64,000 nucleotides of DNA. It comes from Erythrophleum ivorense (lineage: Eukaryota; Streptophyta; Magnoliopsida; Fabales; Fabaceae). Below are positions 1-12,700 of the stretch, in pieces (the first letter of the stretch is position 1; every line of letters begins with the position of its first letter). The stretch is taken from NCBI GenBank assembly GCA_026724425.1, contig JAIUCV010000103.1, positions 62,001-126,000 of the forward strand. Direction: 5' to 3'. The notes beneath the pieces are model-generated. The model was not told where the DNA came from, did no database searches, and saw only the letters and a list, made by a program, of their open reading frames with translations. Both the position numbers and the translations under genes were made by a program.

Positions 1-734
1 AATATTTTTATGGGCCAAATGGATGCTTCAACTTAAATTTCACTTAATTTGGAATTGGAGGGAAATAAAAGTGTGGCCCACGCCACTTAAAGTGCGCAAC
101 TTACAGTTAAGCGCATCGTAGCGGTATTCCCTTAATTTTATTTTTTTGTGCCTTTTAATTTTACGCTATTATATTGTACCTTCGTCGACCTTCTCTCTCT
201 AACAAAGTGACGACGACGACCACCACCCACCACCTCCAGGAAACGCCGTCGTTTCGGAGAAGCATTGGAGATCCATTGCAACATTTGATTCATTTACACG
301 CTGTTCTATACATAGGATTATATTCATACTTTCCTCCGTGCGCACTTAATTTCTCGAATTCAAGCTGTTTTGCAATTTCCAGAGAATTTCCCTTTTAATT
401 ATGGTATAGCTGCCGTATTCGGTTTATAATTTGCCGAGGTAAGGCGGAATTTGTCGCTTGTAATTAAGAGTGTCTGCTTAATATATTTGTTCTCAGACTT
501 TACAGTAGACATTTGATTCAGATTAGTGACCAGAGTTGTAATGTTGATTTGTAGGAGGATTAGGGTTTTTGCCTTCTAGGCGAAGGTTTTTGGGATTTAT
601 AGGGTTTATATTGAAAGACTAGTGAGCTTTAGCTGGTGATTCAATTGGAATTAAGGTGCTTTTGCAACAACAAGACAAGGATTGTTTGGATTCCCCTTGA
701 TAGTTGACTGGGGGTTGATGATGGTAGATTGAGG
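1..734 (+). promoter_or_regulatory. Promoter and 5' leader of the PI4K-beta gene
   Basis: No coding region precedes the ATG at 735. A likely leader intron runs from 439 (donor CGAG|GTAAGG) to 554 (acceptor TTTGTAG|GAGG), giving a spliced 5' UTR, which is common in this family. A pyrimidine-rich stretch with trinucleotide repeats (about 175-235) lies in the probable first leader exon. No convincing TATA box was found. The leader intron is inferred from splice-site shape only. Confidence 0.45.
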
Positions 735-3700
735 ATGGTGAGGCTTTTAGGACTGACTCGTAGATTTGCCGATGAGCCCCGGGAAATCACCTCGAGGGTC
801 AACCCGACTAGTGAATCTAGTGAAAATGGGTGGCTCATCAGGTTTTTTGACTCGGCATTCTTCTGCGAATGGATTGCTGTTAGCTACTTGTACAAGCATG
901 ATCATTCTGGTGTACGTGACTATCTCTGTAATCGAATGTATACCCTTCCCTTGCAGGGACTTGAGAGTTATTTGTTCCAAATATGTTACATGATGATATA
1001 CAAACCAAGCCCATCTTTGGATAAATTTGTCATAGACGTGTGCTCAAAGTCATTGAAGATTGCTTTGAAGGTGCATTGGTTTTTATTGGCAGAGCTTGAA
1101 GACTCTGATGATAATGAAGGGATTAGTAGGATTCAGGAAAAGTGCCAGACTGCAGCTACCTTGATGGGTGAGTGGCCACCTTTAATACGGCCTCAAACTG
1201 AACCTTCAAGCCCTGGAGGTAAGAGCCTTGTTTTGAATAAGTTACTGTTGTCAAAACAGCGCCTGTTGTCACTAACATCTTCACCGCCAGCACAGAAATC
1301 TGTATCATTCTCACCTTCTTCAGGAAACAATTTGCAAGAGGATGGTAATCAAATGTCTCCCGATGAGAACAACATATTTAAGAAACTCATGCCAGGTCCA
1401 AAGGTTAGGGATGCTTTACTTTTTAGGAAGTCAGCGGAGAAGGATGATGATGAATCTGAAAAGGATGGATTTTTCAAGAGGCTTCTAAGAGATAGCAAAG
1501 GTGATGATGAGCTGGGCCCCAAAATTCGAGATGCATTCCTCTTTCGGAGGTCATTTGATAAGGATGAAGAAGACTCTGAAAAGGAGGGATTCTTTAAACG
1601 GCTCTTAAGGGACAGTAGAGGTGATGATGGAGACTCTGAAAAGGAAGGTTTCTTTAGAAGGCTCTTAAGGGATAGTAAAGGTGTTGATGAGGAATTAACA
1701 TCAAGTTCAGAGGGATTTTTCAAGAGATTGTTCCGTGATAGCAAGAATGATTCTGAGGACAAAACACACACTAAAACAATGGAAGATGAAGAAAAAGAGG
1801 GATTTTTCCGTAAGTTTTTCAGGGAGAAATTTGAAGATAGGAGGGATGGAAATGATAGGAACAATGAAAGAGATATTGCTCATTGTGAAGAAAAATGTGC
1901 AAAATATGCTGAAGAGGATGAAAAGGAAGGGTTTTTCCGTAAATTCTTTAAGGATAAATTTGAAGACAAGAAAGATACAAATGATAAAATTGGAGAGGGT
2001 ACTGCCAATGGTGAGGAAGAAGAGCTTTTTGAGTTTTCTTTGTTCAAAAGGCTATTTCGTGTGCATCCTGAAGATGGTAAAAGTAGTTCAGCTAATGAAA
2101 ACAACAACACTGGTGGTTTGATTGAAAGTAGTCCAGGTACAGATAATTTTTTTCGCAAATTGTTCAGAGATCGTGACCGATCAGTAGAGGATTCAGAGCT
2201 ATTGGGGTCAAAGAAGCAGAAAGAGGTCTGCTAAATTTTGATCTGTCTTTTGTTTATTTGTTTTTTAATTTTGTGTTGCGCTGGCAGAATGTAAACCAAA
2301 AGATAATTAACAAAACCCAGATTCATGAACATCTAGTTATTATTTTAATCAAAAAATGGCATAATAGCACTCTGTGACTCCTTGATACAGAGCACATTTT
2401 ACAGTGTCCATCTAGACTCTAGCGCTGCTTAGATTTTTGTAATAGCCACATGATTGGCTTCAGGGCTAGATCTTCTAACATTACTGGGCTTCTGCGTTTA
2501 ATTTATTTTTTCCCCTTAAAGATCCATAAGCCTTTTTGTTTTGTCCCCATCAATACATAAGTCATATTCTTTGTTAAAATTCCCTGCAAACATTGGATGC
2601 TAATGAATGCCTTGACTTTGTATGCATTAAGGATGACCTTGCATTATCATATAATTCAGTGTCACCTATGAAGTATAGATACTGACACACTGCTACATGA
2701 CTAACTATATAGTGTAAGGTGTAACGTGAAATGTCATGTTGTATCCGATACAAGTGTTAGACACATATTGGACATGATACTACTAGGGTGTCACTATCAA
2801 CACTATGTTATTGTTGAAAAGCATCTGTTGCATGCAACATAACCAAGGTATATGTCCCTTTCTATCAATAGCTAACATCAAAAGCTCCTGCTTTCTTGCT
2901 GTTAATGTCATGTCTTGGCAGTTGTTTGAGGTAGCCATTTGCTCTTGGGCGGTTCAATTAAACTAGTGTTATGGTATAATAGAGGTTAAGGTAACCATAC
3001 ATTGAATTATTTTTTTCAAAAAAATAATGCAAATAGATGATTGTATTATTAGTAACAGTTGCATTACAAGCTTGATATGTTTTGCATGTGATAGCATGAT
3101 CAAGTGATAACTCTGAATTTAGTTATGAACTGTAAGTTAGAACTAAAGAGTAGTAGTAGTATCAACTGGTTCTGAAATTTGTTTGAATTATCTTTTTTAT
3201 TGGTTTTTAACATTAAATAAAGAGTAGTTTTCTATATATTACATTGTCATGCTTCAGTTGGATGTATATTGCATCAAGTAATTCATTACCATATTAATTT
3301 GGTGGCAGCATCCTGAATCACCTAAGCAACGAAGTGAAAAATCAAACACAAAGCCACCACTTCCAAGTAATATGTCACAGTTCCGCAAAGGGGCTTACCA
3401 TGAGTCATTGGACTTTGTGCAGACATTATGTGATACATCGTTTGGGTTAGTGGATGTATTTCCAACTGACGATCGCAAAAGTGCTCTTCATGAGGTTATT
3501 TCTTTTACATTTATGCATTGTTTATTTAGTTAGTCAGAGACAGAAATATGTTTGTATTTTATAAACCTTTTCCACTCTAATGTTGTGACTTATATTTTTC
3601 TGTGTTATCCCTGTGCTTATAGTCACTTGCAGAGATCAATTTGCATGTAGCAGAGTCTCAAAATACTGGAGGTACTTCTTGGTATTGTGTATATTATATG

Positions 3701-6700
3701 AATGATCCTCATTTAGGGCACACTCAACTTTATTATTAGTTGTCTGTTTCAGCTGAGTAAGCAAAATGTTATTTTTAGAGAGGTCTGAAAATTTTCAGTA
3801 GTAATAATGGTGATGCAGAGTCAGAGACTTTATGTGTGATTTTTCATATTCCTTTGGAAATAAAACTATAGAAATGGTTTGGTTGTCAACCAGCTGATGA
3901 TTTTGGAAAGAATGGTGGAAATTTCATTAAATCTGTCATTGCATTAGTTTTTCACATCTCTAGTAATGAATGCTGGGAATATACCATTTTATTGTTTCTT
4001 AATGGCTTAATTTTAAGAGGAACTGCGGAAAAGTTTTTTTTTTTCTTTCATGTAGTTGCAATTCTTGGCTGTTAATAGTTTTTTCAGGGCAGTTTAGCAT
4101 TTTATAAAACAGGTTCAGAACTGTTTAATTTAAACATAGTTTTGTAAGTCTATATATTTGAATTGGTGAATCTTTTTTGAGATTTCTGATAAAGTATAAC
4201 ATAACTTTTGACTCAAATAAAAGCTGATCAGTTCAAAACCAATTCTGTTTAGGACTTCGTTTAGACCATTTTGACTCATAATCTTATAACAGAAGATTTA
4301 GTTATTCAAAATTTGAGTGATTACCAAAAACATAGTTTTTGATGGCCAACTCCACATTACCTAATCCAGTCTTTAGAGTTTGGCAAACTCCCTTTACTGT
4401 GAAAATTTTTAGCATGCCAATTAAGTTACTGCATTTCCTATTGCTAACAATTTTATTTATCACCTTTCTCTTATGTGAATCTTGTTTGTGATATATTCCT
4501 AGGAGTTTGTTTTCCATGGGAAAGGGCATGTACCGTGTGCTTCATATACCTGAAGATGAAGCTGTTCTCTTAAACTCGAGGGAGAAGGCGCCTTACTTGA
4601 TCTGTGTTGAAGTTTTGAAATGTGAAATGCCAAGGTATAAGATAATTTTCATGCATGGTGAAAGGTAGTGCTCTCAGTAAAGTGAGGAGCATATTTCTGA
4701 CATATTCCCCTCCCTGCTATTTTTTTTTTTAAAAGCAATTTCAAGGAGACATCCAGTTCTCAGAAGCTTTCAAAAGGTGGAATTCCTTTAGCAAATGGAG
4801 ATGCTCTCTTGCAAAAACCACCCCCTTGGGCTTATCCATTATGGACTGTGCAAGAGGTTTATCGTAATAGCAATGATAGGATGTCCAGATCAACTGCTGA
4901 AGCAATTGACCAGGCAATGGCCCATGTATCTGAGGCAAAAGTCAAATTTGTTACCGTGAATCTTTCTGTGGAATCAAAATTGCACAGTCAACTGGAAAAG
5001 ACAGAAGTGGCTGGTCTACATGGCAGTCGGCATCATGCTTCATTTTATAAGGGGGGTGTAACAGATGCATCAAGAATAGGACATGACAGTGATTTGGAGT
5101 GGGTGAGAGTGGTGTTGACAGCTGATCCTGGGGTTAGAATGGAAGATATTGAGGATCAAACACCAAGACGGCGGAAGGAACATCGCCGTGTACCAAGTAT
5201 GGTGGCAATAGAGGAAGTGAAGGTGAGCCTTTGAACAACTTTAATTTCTATTTACACAGTTATTCATATTATTTTCCTATCCACAAGTAGAGATTTTTCT
5301 CTCTGTTTTTGTCTCTTTTATTTTTGTATGAGTTCTCATTCACTGTCAGTCTTGTAAGGGGAGGTCAGCCAAGTTTCTTTAACAAAGTAGTTCTCATTTA
5401 TTTTTGGATATGCATCCTCTAAACTGTAAAGTGCATCCACAGCCTTTGACCCCCAAAAAAAAGTGTTTTACTTTTATCAATCATTAGGTCATTAAGGGGT
5501 GTATTCTTATTTCTGTATTTTTTACAGTATATTTACTTTATCACTCTTTTCTATTTAGGATGGCTCGTATTTAAGTTTTCCCTCTAAGTATTCCAGCAGA
5601 TTAAGTGTATGTTTCCCCTTCCCTCAACTCAACCAAAAAAAAAGAATCACATTGTGTTGTCAATATTTCCGCTGGTTGTTATGATGCTTAGATGTATTGT
5701 TTAATGACACAATATGAGTAACAATTGTTTAATTTTATAGTATCAGGTACCTTGAAAAAAAAAATGATAAATACGGACATGATTTTTGTAAAACCCTCTT
5801 TAAATAGCATTAAATACTATCATGTATCTGACTCCTGATGTTCTTATTTAATGTGGTTGAAACTCTTTTGTTGCTACTGTCTCTTAAACCGTAAACTTCC
5901 AATTGCGTCTATTCCTTTCTTACCTTGAAATGTAATCGCAATGTATTGGCTTCTGTAGACTAAAGTATGCAACCTTGGCTTATGAGTTCTAAATGTCTAG
6001 CTTCTGTGAATTTTGAAGAATTATGAAGTTGTCTCATTATTAAGTTTTTGCAGCAGCATAGACTACTGTTCCTATGCATATAAGTTCATGTGTGGTCCTC
6101 GGTACATAAGATACTCTAATGAGTTTTCACACTAAAACATTTTACATTCGTTTTGTGTATGATTTATATTGCTGTAGGCCTTCATTATGAGTGTAATGCT
6201 TTTGAAGAATGATCTGATTAATCCTAAATGATTTATTTAAGAGAAATCTTGTATCCTATGTGTGTTAAATTAGATGCAGAACCATTATGAAACTCCTGAA
6301 CTCAACTCGATACCAATATATTGATTTATCATAGGAGAAGAGCTAATGATAATAACTAATTAGAGACCTATTTAAAGGCAATAGAAAAATGAAGTCCTAA
6401 TCTTACTAAAATACTGCAATTAACGAATCCTAATATTGAATTAATGGGATAACAATTCCCTAGGCTCAAACACCTATATTGATAACTCATAACTAATCCT
6501 TAATTATCCCCTTTAACTAATTATAAATCCATTAGCCCAAAAGGATAATTACATCAATATTAAATAAGAAAAAAGTCTTCCTTATCATGCTGCACCAGTG
6601 GATTATGTAGAGTTATTCTGTCTAGCGAAAGATCTTCTTATTGTTAAATGTAGTGTAAATGATGTTTGTGAAATGGCTTCATAGCTCATGAGTCATGATA

Positions 6701-9700
6701 GCATGCTGTTTCATATTTTTATTTGACATTTGTTAGTTAATGTTACAATCTGAACTTTGCTATCAACATTTCAATTTTTTGATTTTTGATAGGCTGCGGC
6801 AGCGAAAGGGGAAGCACCTCTTGGGCTTCCTTTGAAAGGTGCCGGTCAAGATTCATCAGATGCTCAACCAAGGGTAAGATGTAATTTTTGGAGTTTATTT
6901 TGTTTAACCTTAGGAATGTGGAGTTGTTATATCTGACATGATTTCTCTTCTCAGGCTAATGGAAGTACTCCAAATGCCAGTGATGCCTTGTCTGGTGAAC
7001 TTTGGGAGGCTAAGAAACAGAGAATACGGAGGGCTTCAGTATATGGAAACTTACCTGGCTGGGACTTGCGATCTGTAAGTATACTTTTCTAATAGAAAGA
7101 TTTGCCCTATTTGCAGTGGTTTTGCAAAGTCATTGAGTGAAAATTTTAATTAAAAAACGAATGTTTATGTATAACTCAATCATGTTCATAATGCATAATA
7201 GAAAAAGAAATGCACCCAAGGATCTATTGACTACTTTTCCACCTAAAGTATTGTCTCGTCAAATTCAATCTTCCATTTTGAAGCTGTTTACTTAATTCTA
7301 ATTTGAAATATTGACCCAAGTCAGAAATCAATGTTTTATATGAGTGAACATGGGCAGAAATTTATTGCAGTCAAATTATTTTGAAAGTGGTTTTTAAAAT
7401 TGAACCAAAGAAATTATCAATGAAACAACTATCTGAAAGAATTATCACAAGTGAAACTCTACGAGAAGTTTAAGTCTGACACAACTTTGAGACACGATTT
7501 CTTCTGGGAAAATATATCATAGATTTTAGCATTGAAGACTCTTGTTAATTCATTCTTGGATTGCTGGTAGAGATTATCAAGGTAGATCCATACTGCTTAT
7601 CTTAGGACAGTGTTCACATAATTTGACGGGATCAAGCATGACCCATTTATAATGTTTAGCAAACAAGAGCCCAATTTTCTAGTTTGCAATACCTCAATAT
7701 CCATGTTTCTCTTGATTTTATCTCTATGGTTCTGTAAAGTATGATTGGTTTTTGCTCTAGATGACTTTTTTTTTGGGGGGGTTCTATTCAAAACACGTGC
7801 TTTATATTGCTAAGCTTTTGAGCATAATGGCACAATTTTCTGTTTTTCACATAGGTTATTGTAAAGAGTGGGGATGATTGCAGGCAGGAGCATCTGGCAG
7901 TTCAACTTATTTCTCACTTCTATGGTAGTTTGTCTTTCTGATCTTTTCGTTTTCCTCTTTATATTCAAAACTTACGAAGTTTTGTTCCATTAATGTCCAT
8001 TATGTTGTAGATGCTTTTGTTTTAGTCAATTCTTTTCACCCTTTTGGTAGTTGTATCCACAATTTATTTATTTATGATCAGGTCAAATAAGATGGATCTT
8101 TTAAAGTGGTGAACTCTACTTTATTTGCCTATGTTAAACAACTGTGAAAGGTCAAACTAAAGCTGAATTTTCTTTTTAACGTTGAATGGTTTACAATTTG
8201 CCTATGCATGCATAGATTGAGTATGATTCCAGACTCTCAGTGACAACTAGTGGTTTTTAGTAAGACTAAGAACAGAGAAGGTTCTGTGAAATTCGTCATC
8301 CTTTTTCTTTAGTTAATTTCAGTTATATGGGAGTTTATTTTTTTTTGGTAAATATCCTTTAGTTCTTATCCTCTCCTCTGTGTTTTTGCCATGTGTCAGA
8401 GATTCTCTCTCTCCCTTTGAGGCCTATAAATAGGTGTCCAAATGGTTGTACGTAATATTCAGAACATAATAGAATACATTTCAACATCCTCAGGTTCAAA
8501 TTTCTGGTCATATGCGTATGTTCTTCTCCTTGAAAACCTTAGATATTGAGCAACTTTGCATTCAGTATTCATCATTAATTCTCCCTGCATGGCATGAACT
8601 AAACCTCGAACAAGTGCTAAGGGTCTTAAGGAGAATGTGAAGGTGCCTAAACAACGAAACTCTTGTTACAAGCTATTCTTCCATTTCTTTTTATTTTCAT
8701 TTACCTTTTTAGGTCCAAATGAAGCCTTTTACTTTTTGCAAAGCCGCAGAGCTGGTTTCACTCTAACTGTTCTTGAAATTTCATTAATATATATTTTTTT
8801 TTGTGGGGTACATTGGAAGGTTTGAACCCTTAACACTAATCATATACCTATCCCACCCTTATCACCTGTGCTACCCCTAGGTGGTTTATTAACATTTCAT
8901 TTTATTATGTTTGAAGGGAACAGAGAGGTCAATGGCCTTTGGATCATGTAGTGTTCTCTCCATCTAAGAATAAGTGTGTGATTTTGTGATCTTAGTTTAA
9001 GTTCCATTATTGTTGTATGCTTGAACACACGCTAAATCTACTTGATTGCAGCTTTTAATGTGAAATAAAGTGGCAGTATGTGCTAAAGCATAAATAGATA
9101 TACTACAGTTCTGTTGATGACATATGAGTATATTATGTTTTATTATGCTCTGATGCCAGATTATTAGAGGATGCAGACTCTTGTCTCTTTATGTTTCAAA
9201 ATAAATTGTTTCTTAATTATATTTTGATGCTAGATATATTTCAAGAAGCTGGTCTACCCCTCTGGTTGCGCCCTTATGAAGTTTTATGTACTTCTTCTTA
9301 CACAGCTCTTATTGAAACAATTCCAGATACAGTAATTCTGAACTCATGCTTTTCAAATATATTGAAAATATTGAAATGTCTTAGTTGCTGTCTTTAATAA
9401 AAAAAAAATGGTGGTTTCTAGGCTTCTTTGCATTCTATCAAGAGTAGACATCTGCACATCTCAAGTTTACGTGAATTCTTCATTGCCAAGTATCAAGAAA
9501 ATTCTTCGAGTTTCAGACTTGCCCAGGTAATTTAGAGATGCACCTAAGTTAATGAATACTTTTCATCTTATGGTTTGCAATGACTTTTTAATTGAGAGTA
9601 TAAGATATGTTTTACTTCTAATGTTTCCCTCTTTCATTTCTCATTTGGTAAACAGTTTGACTTTATGTTTCCTTATATAGAAAGATAATAACTTCGCCTA

Positions 9701-12700
9701 TATTGAACTTTGAGGTAAATCATGTTTCATAGTCGGTGCTAATCTTGGAAAAAAGAGGAAGGTTGTGTTAAATAGCTGACAACTAACGTAAAATTTTGTC
9801 AAATCTTTATGACATGGATTATCGATGTATTAGAAGTAATGCTAGGTTGTTGTCCAAAAGCAACACGCTGTATAACTCGAATATAATGTCAAATGAGAAA
9901 GAGCTACTGCATCGACGCCTCATTGTAGTGAAAAATAAACAAGGGTTCCAACATTTTCGTAAATGAATGTGGGTAAAGAAATTAGTTCATGAGAGTAAGA
10001 TTCGCTTTAAAATTTAAAATATATGTACGGGTAAATCAATGAAAATAGTAGATACTATGATTAAAAGGAGTATTAATTTTATGTGTCTACAAGAAATCAA
10101 ATGGGCAGGAGATAAAGCGAAAGAATTAGACACTTCAAATTTTAAACTCTGGTATATTGGCAAGGTTAAATTTAAAAATGGAGTAGGTATAATTGTGGAT
10201 AAATGTTGAAAAAAAATTATGGTGGATGTAAAAAAAGTTAGGAGATAGAATCATTACATTAAAGTTTGTAGTGGAAAGGGAAACTTTTAATGTTATTAGT
10301 GCTTATACACCACAAGTAAGGTTAAAAGAATATCACAAGGTAAAGTTTTGGGAAGACTTAGAATGCTTAGTTTAGAAAATACTATTAGGAGAAAAGATTC
10401 TTGTAGGAAGGGATCTTAATGGCCATATGGGAAGTGTATCTAGAGATCACGAGTGTATATAGGGAATATGGATTAGGAGAAGCAAAGCAAATGTAGAGGG
10501 TAAAACTATTCATTAGCATTCAATCTTATATTAGCTAATACTTGTTTTAAGAAGTATGAGGAGTATCTTATCACATACAAAAGTGAAAGTGCATACTCTC
10601 AAATTGATTTTTTTCTAATAAGGAAATCGAATAAAAAAATTTGTATGGATTGCAAAGTAATACTTAAAAAGAGCTTCACTACTTAACATAGAATTTTAAT
10701 TATGGATGTTCGAATTAAGAGGAAAGTAAAAAGTAAAGGTAAAAATAGGGTGTCAAGGATTAAGTGGTAACAATTAAAGAGAGATAAAGAAAATATCTTG
10801 TAGAAAAAGATTTTGGAGGAAGGATTTTAAGAAGTACGAGGAAATACTAACGATATGTAAGACAAGATAGTTAAAGAGATTAGAAAGGCAGCAAAAGAGA
10901 TACCTAGTGAATCAAGAGGTTTTGGATCTAGGGATAGAGAATTTTAGTGGTGGGATGTAAGCATGCAAGATAAAGTTAAGGTTAAATGAGAGTATTATAA
11001 AGCGTGATTTTTTTTATAAGAATGATGAAAATTGAAAAAAAAAATATAAGGTAATTAAGAAAGACACTAATAAGGTGGTGAGCGAAGCGAGAGTTGAGGC
11101 ATTTGATGGGTTATACTAATTATTATGTACTAAAGTTGGGGAAAGAAATATTAACAAGTTAGCTAAAAGTAAAGAAAGAAAGGCAAGAGACGTGGATTAA
11201 GTGAAATTCATTAAGGATGACCAAAGGAAAGTTTTGATCATGAAATAAGATATCAAGGAATGGTGGAAATATTATTTTCATAGACTATTTAATGAAGGAT
11301 ACAAGATTTTATTACATTTGGATTGCCTAGATACTAAAGAGGATGACCAAAATTATACTTTTTATTATAGAATTCGAGAGTCAGAGGTAAAAAAAAGCAT
11401 TAAAGAGAATGGAGAATAGCAAAGCAGTTAAATCGGATAATATATCCATTAAAGTATGGAAGGATTTAGGAGTGAAAAGTGTAAGTCGGTTCACAAAGTT
11501 ATTTAATGAAATCATGAGGTTAAGAGAATGTTAGACATATGGAAGAGAAGTACTTTAATCCCTATTCATAAAAATAAGGGGGACATACAAACTGTGTAAA
11601 TTATAAGAGAATTAAGCTTATAAGCCACATTATGAAGTTATGAAAAAGGGTAATTGAGCAAATATTAAGGCAAGAAATTCAAATTACGGAGAATCAATTT
11701 GGTTTTATGTTAGGAAGGCCGACCATGGAAGTGATATACTTGTTGCAAATATTGATAGAGAGATATCGAGGAAATAAAAAAGATTTACATGTAGTGTTTA
11801 TCGATTTGAAAAAGGCATATGATAGGATACCAAAAGAGGTTTTATGGAAGGCTTTAAAAAAAAAAAGTTCATATAGCTTATATTCAAACAATTCAGGATA
11901 TGTATGATGGTATTACAATTAATATAATAACAAAAGATTTACATATAGTGTTCATCGATTTGGAGAAGACATATGATAAAGTGTCAAGAAAGGTTTTATG
12001 GAAGAGTCTAAAGGAAAAGGAGTTTGTATGACTTGTATTTGAATAATTCAGAATATGTATGATGGGGTTACGACTAGTGTAATAATAAAATGTGGACTTA
12101 AAAGATTTTTCAATAACTATTGGTCTGCATCAGGGTAAACTTTGAGTTTTTATCTTTTTACTTTAATTTTAAATGTGCTGATTGAACATATCTAAGAACT
12201 AGTTCCACAATGCATGCTTTTTGCAGATGACATAGTCTTAGTTCGAGAATCAAGAGAGGAAATGAATAAGAAGTTAGAGATTTAAGGACTAGTTTTACAA
12301 GCACATGGATTTCGTTTAAGTAAAAGTAAAACAAAGTATATGCAATGGAAGTTTAATAAGAGACACATTAGTTTTAACGCAGAATGAAAATTGGAGAACA
12401 TATCATATCACAAGTTACATAGTTTAAGTATCTTGGATTCACCATATAACATGACGACGAAACAGAGAAAGATGTAAAACATAAGATTCAAGTGGGGTTG
12501 ATGAAATGGAAGAGTGCTTCAGGTATTATTTGTAATAGAAGAGTACCACTTAAACTTAAGGGTAAATTCTACCGCACAACTATAAGACCTGCAATGTTGT
12601 AGGAAATTGAGTGTTAGGTAATAAAAAGTCAATGAGAAAATAAACTCAATGTTGTAGAGATGAAAATGTTGCGTTAGATAAGTAGATACACTAGATAAGA

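Noticed and set aside
174..398. Open frame in the PI4K-beta leader
   Set aside because: Begins at TTG, not ATG, and spans leader sequence of simple-repeat character with no known similarity.
1349..1864. 171-codon serine-rich open frame on the minus strand
   Set aside because: Antisense shadow of the PI4K-beta repeat region; Lys/Glu/Asp codons read backwards as Ser/Leu/Phe.
6262..6590. Possible transposon fragment in the PI4K-beta intron after 5222
   Set aside because: Composition differs slightly from the flanks (phrases such as ACTCAACTCGATACCAATAT), but no ends, duplications or coding motifs were found.
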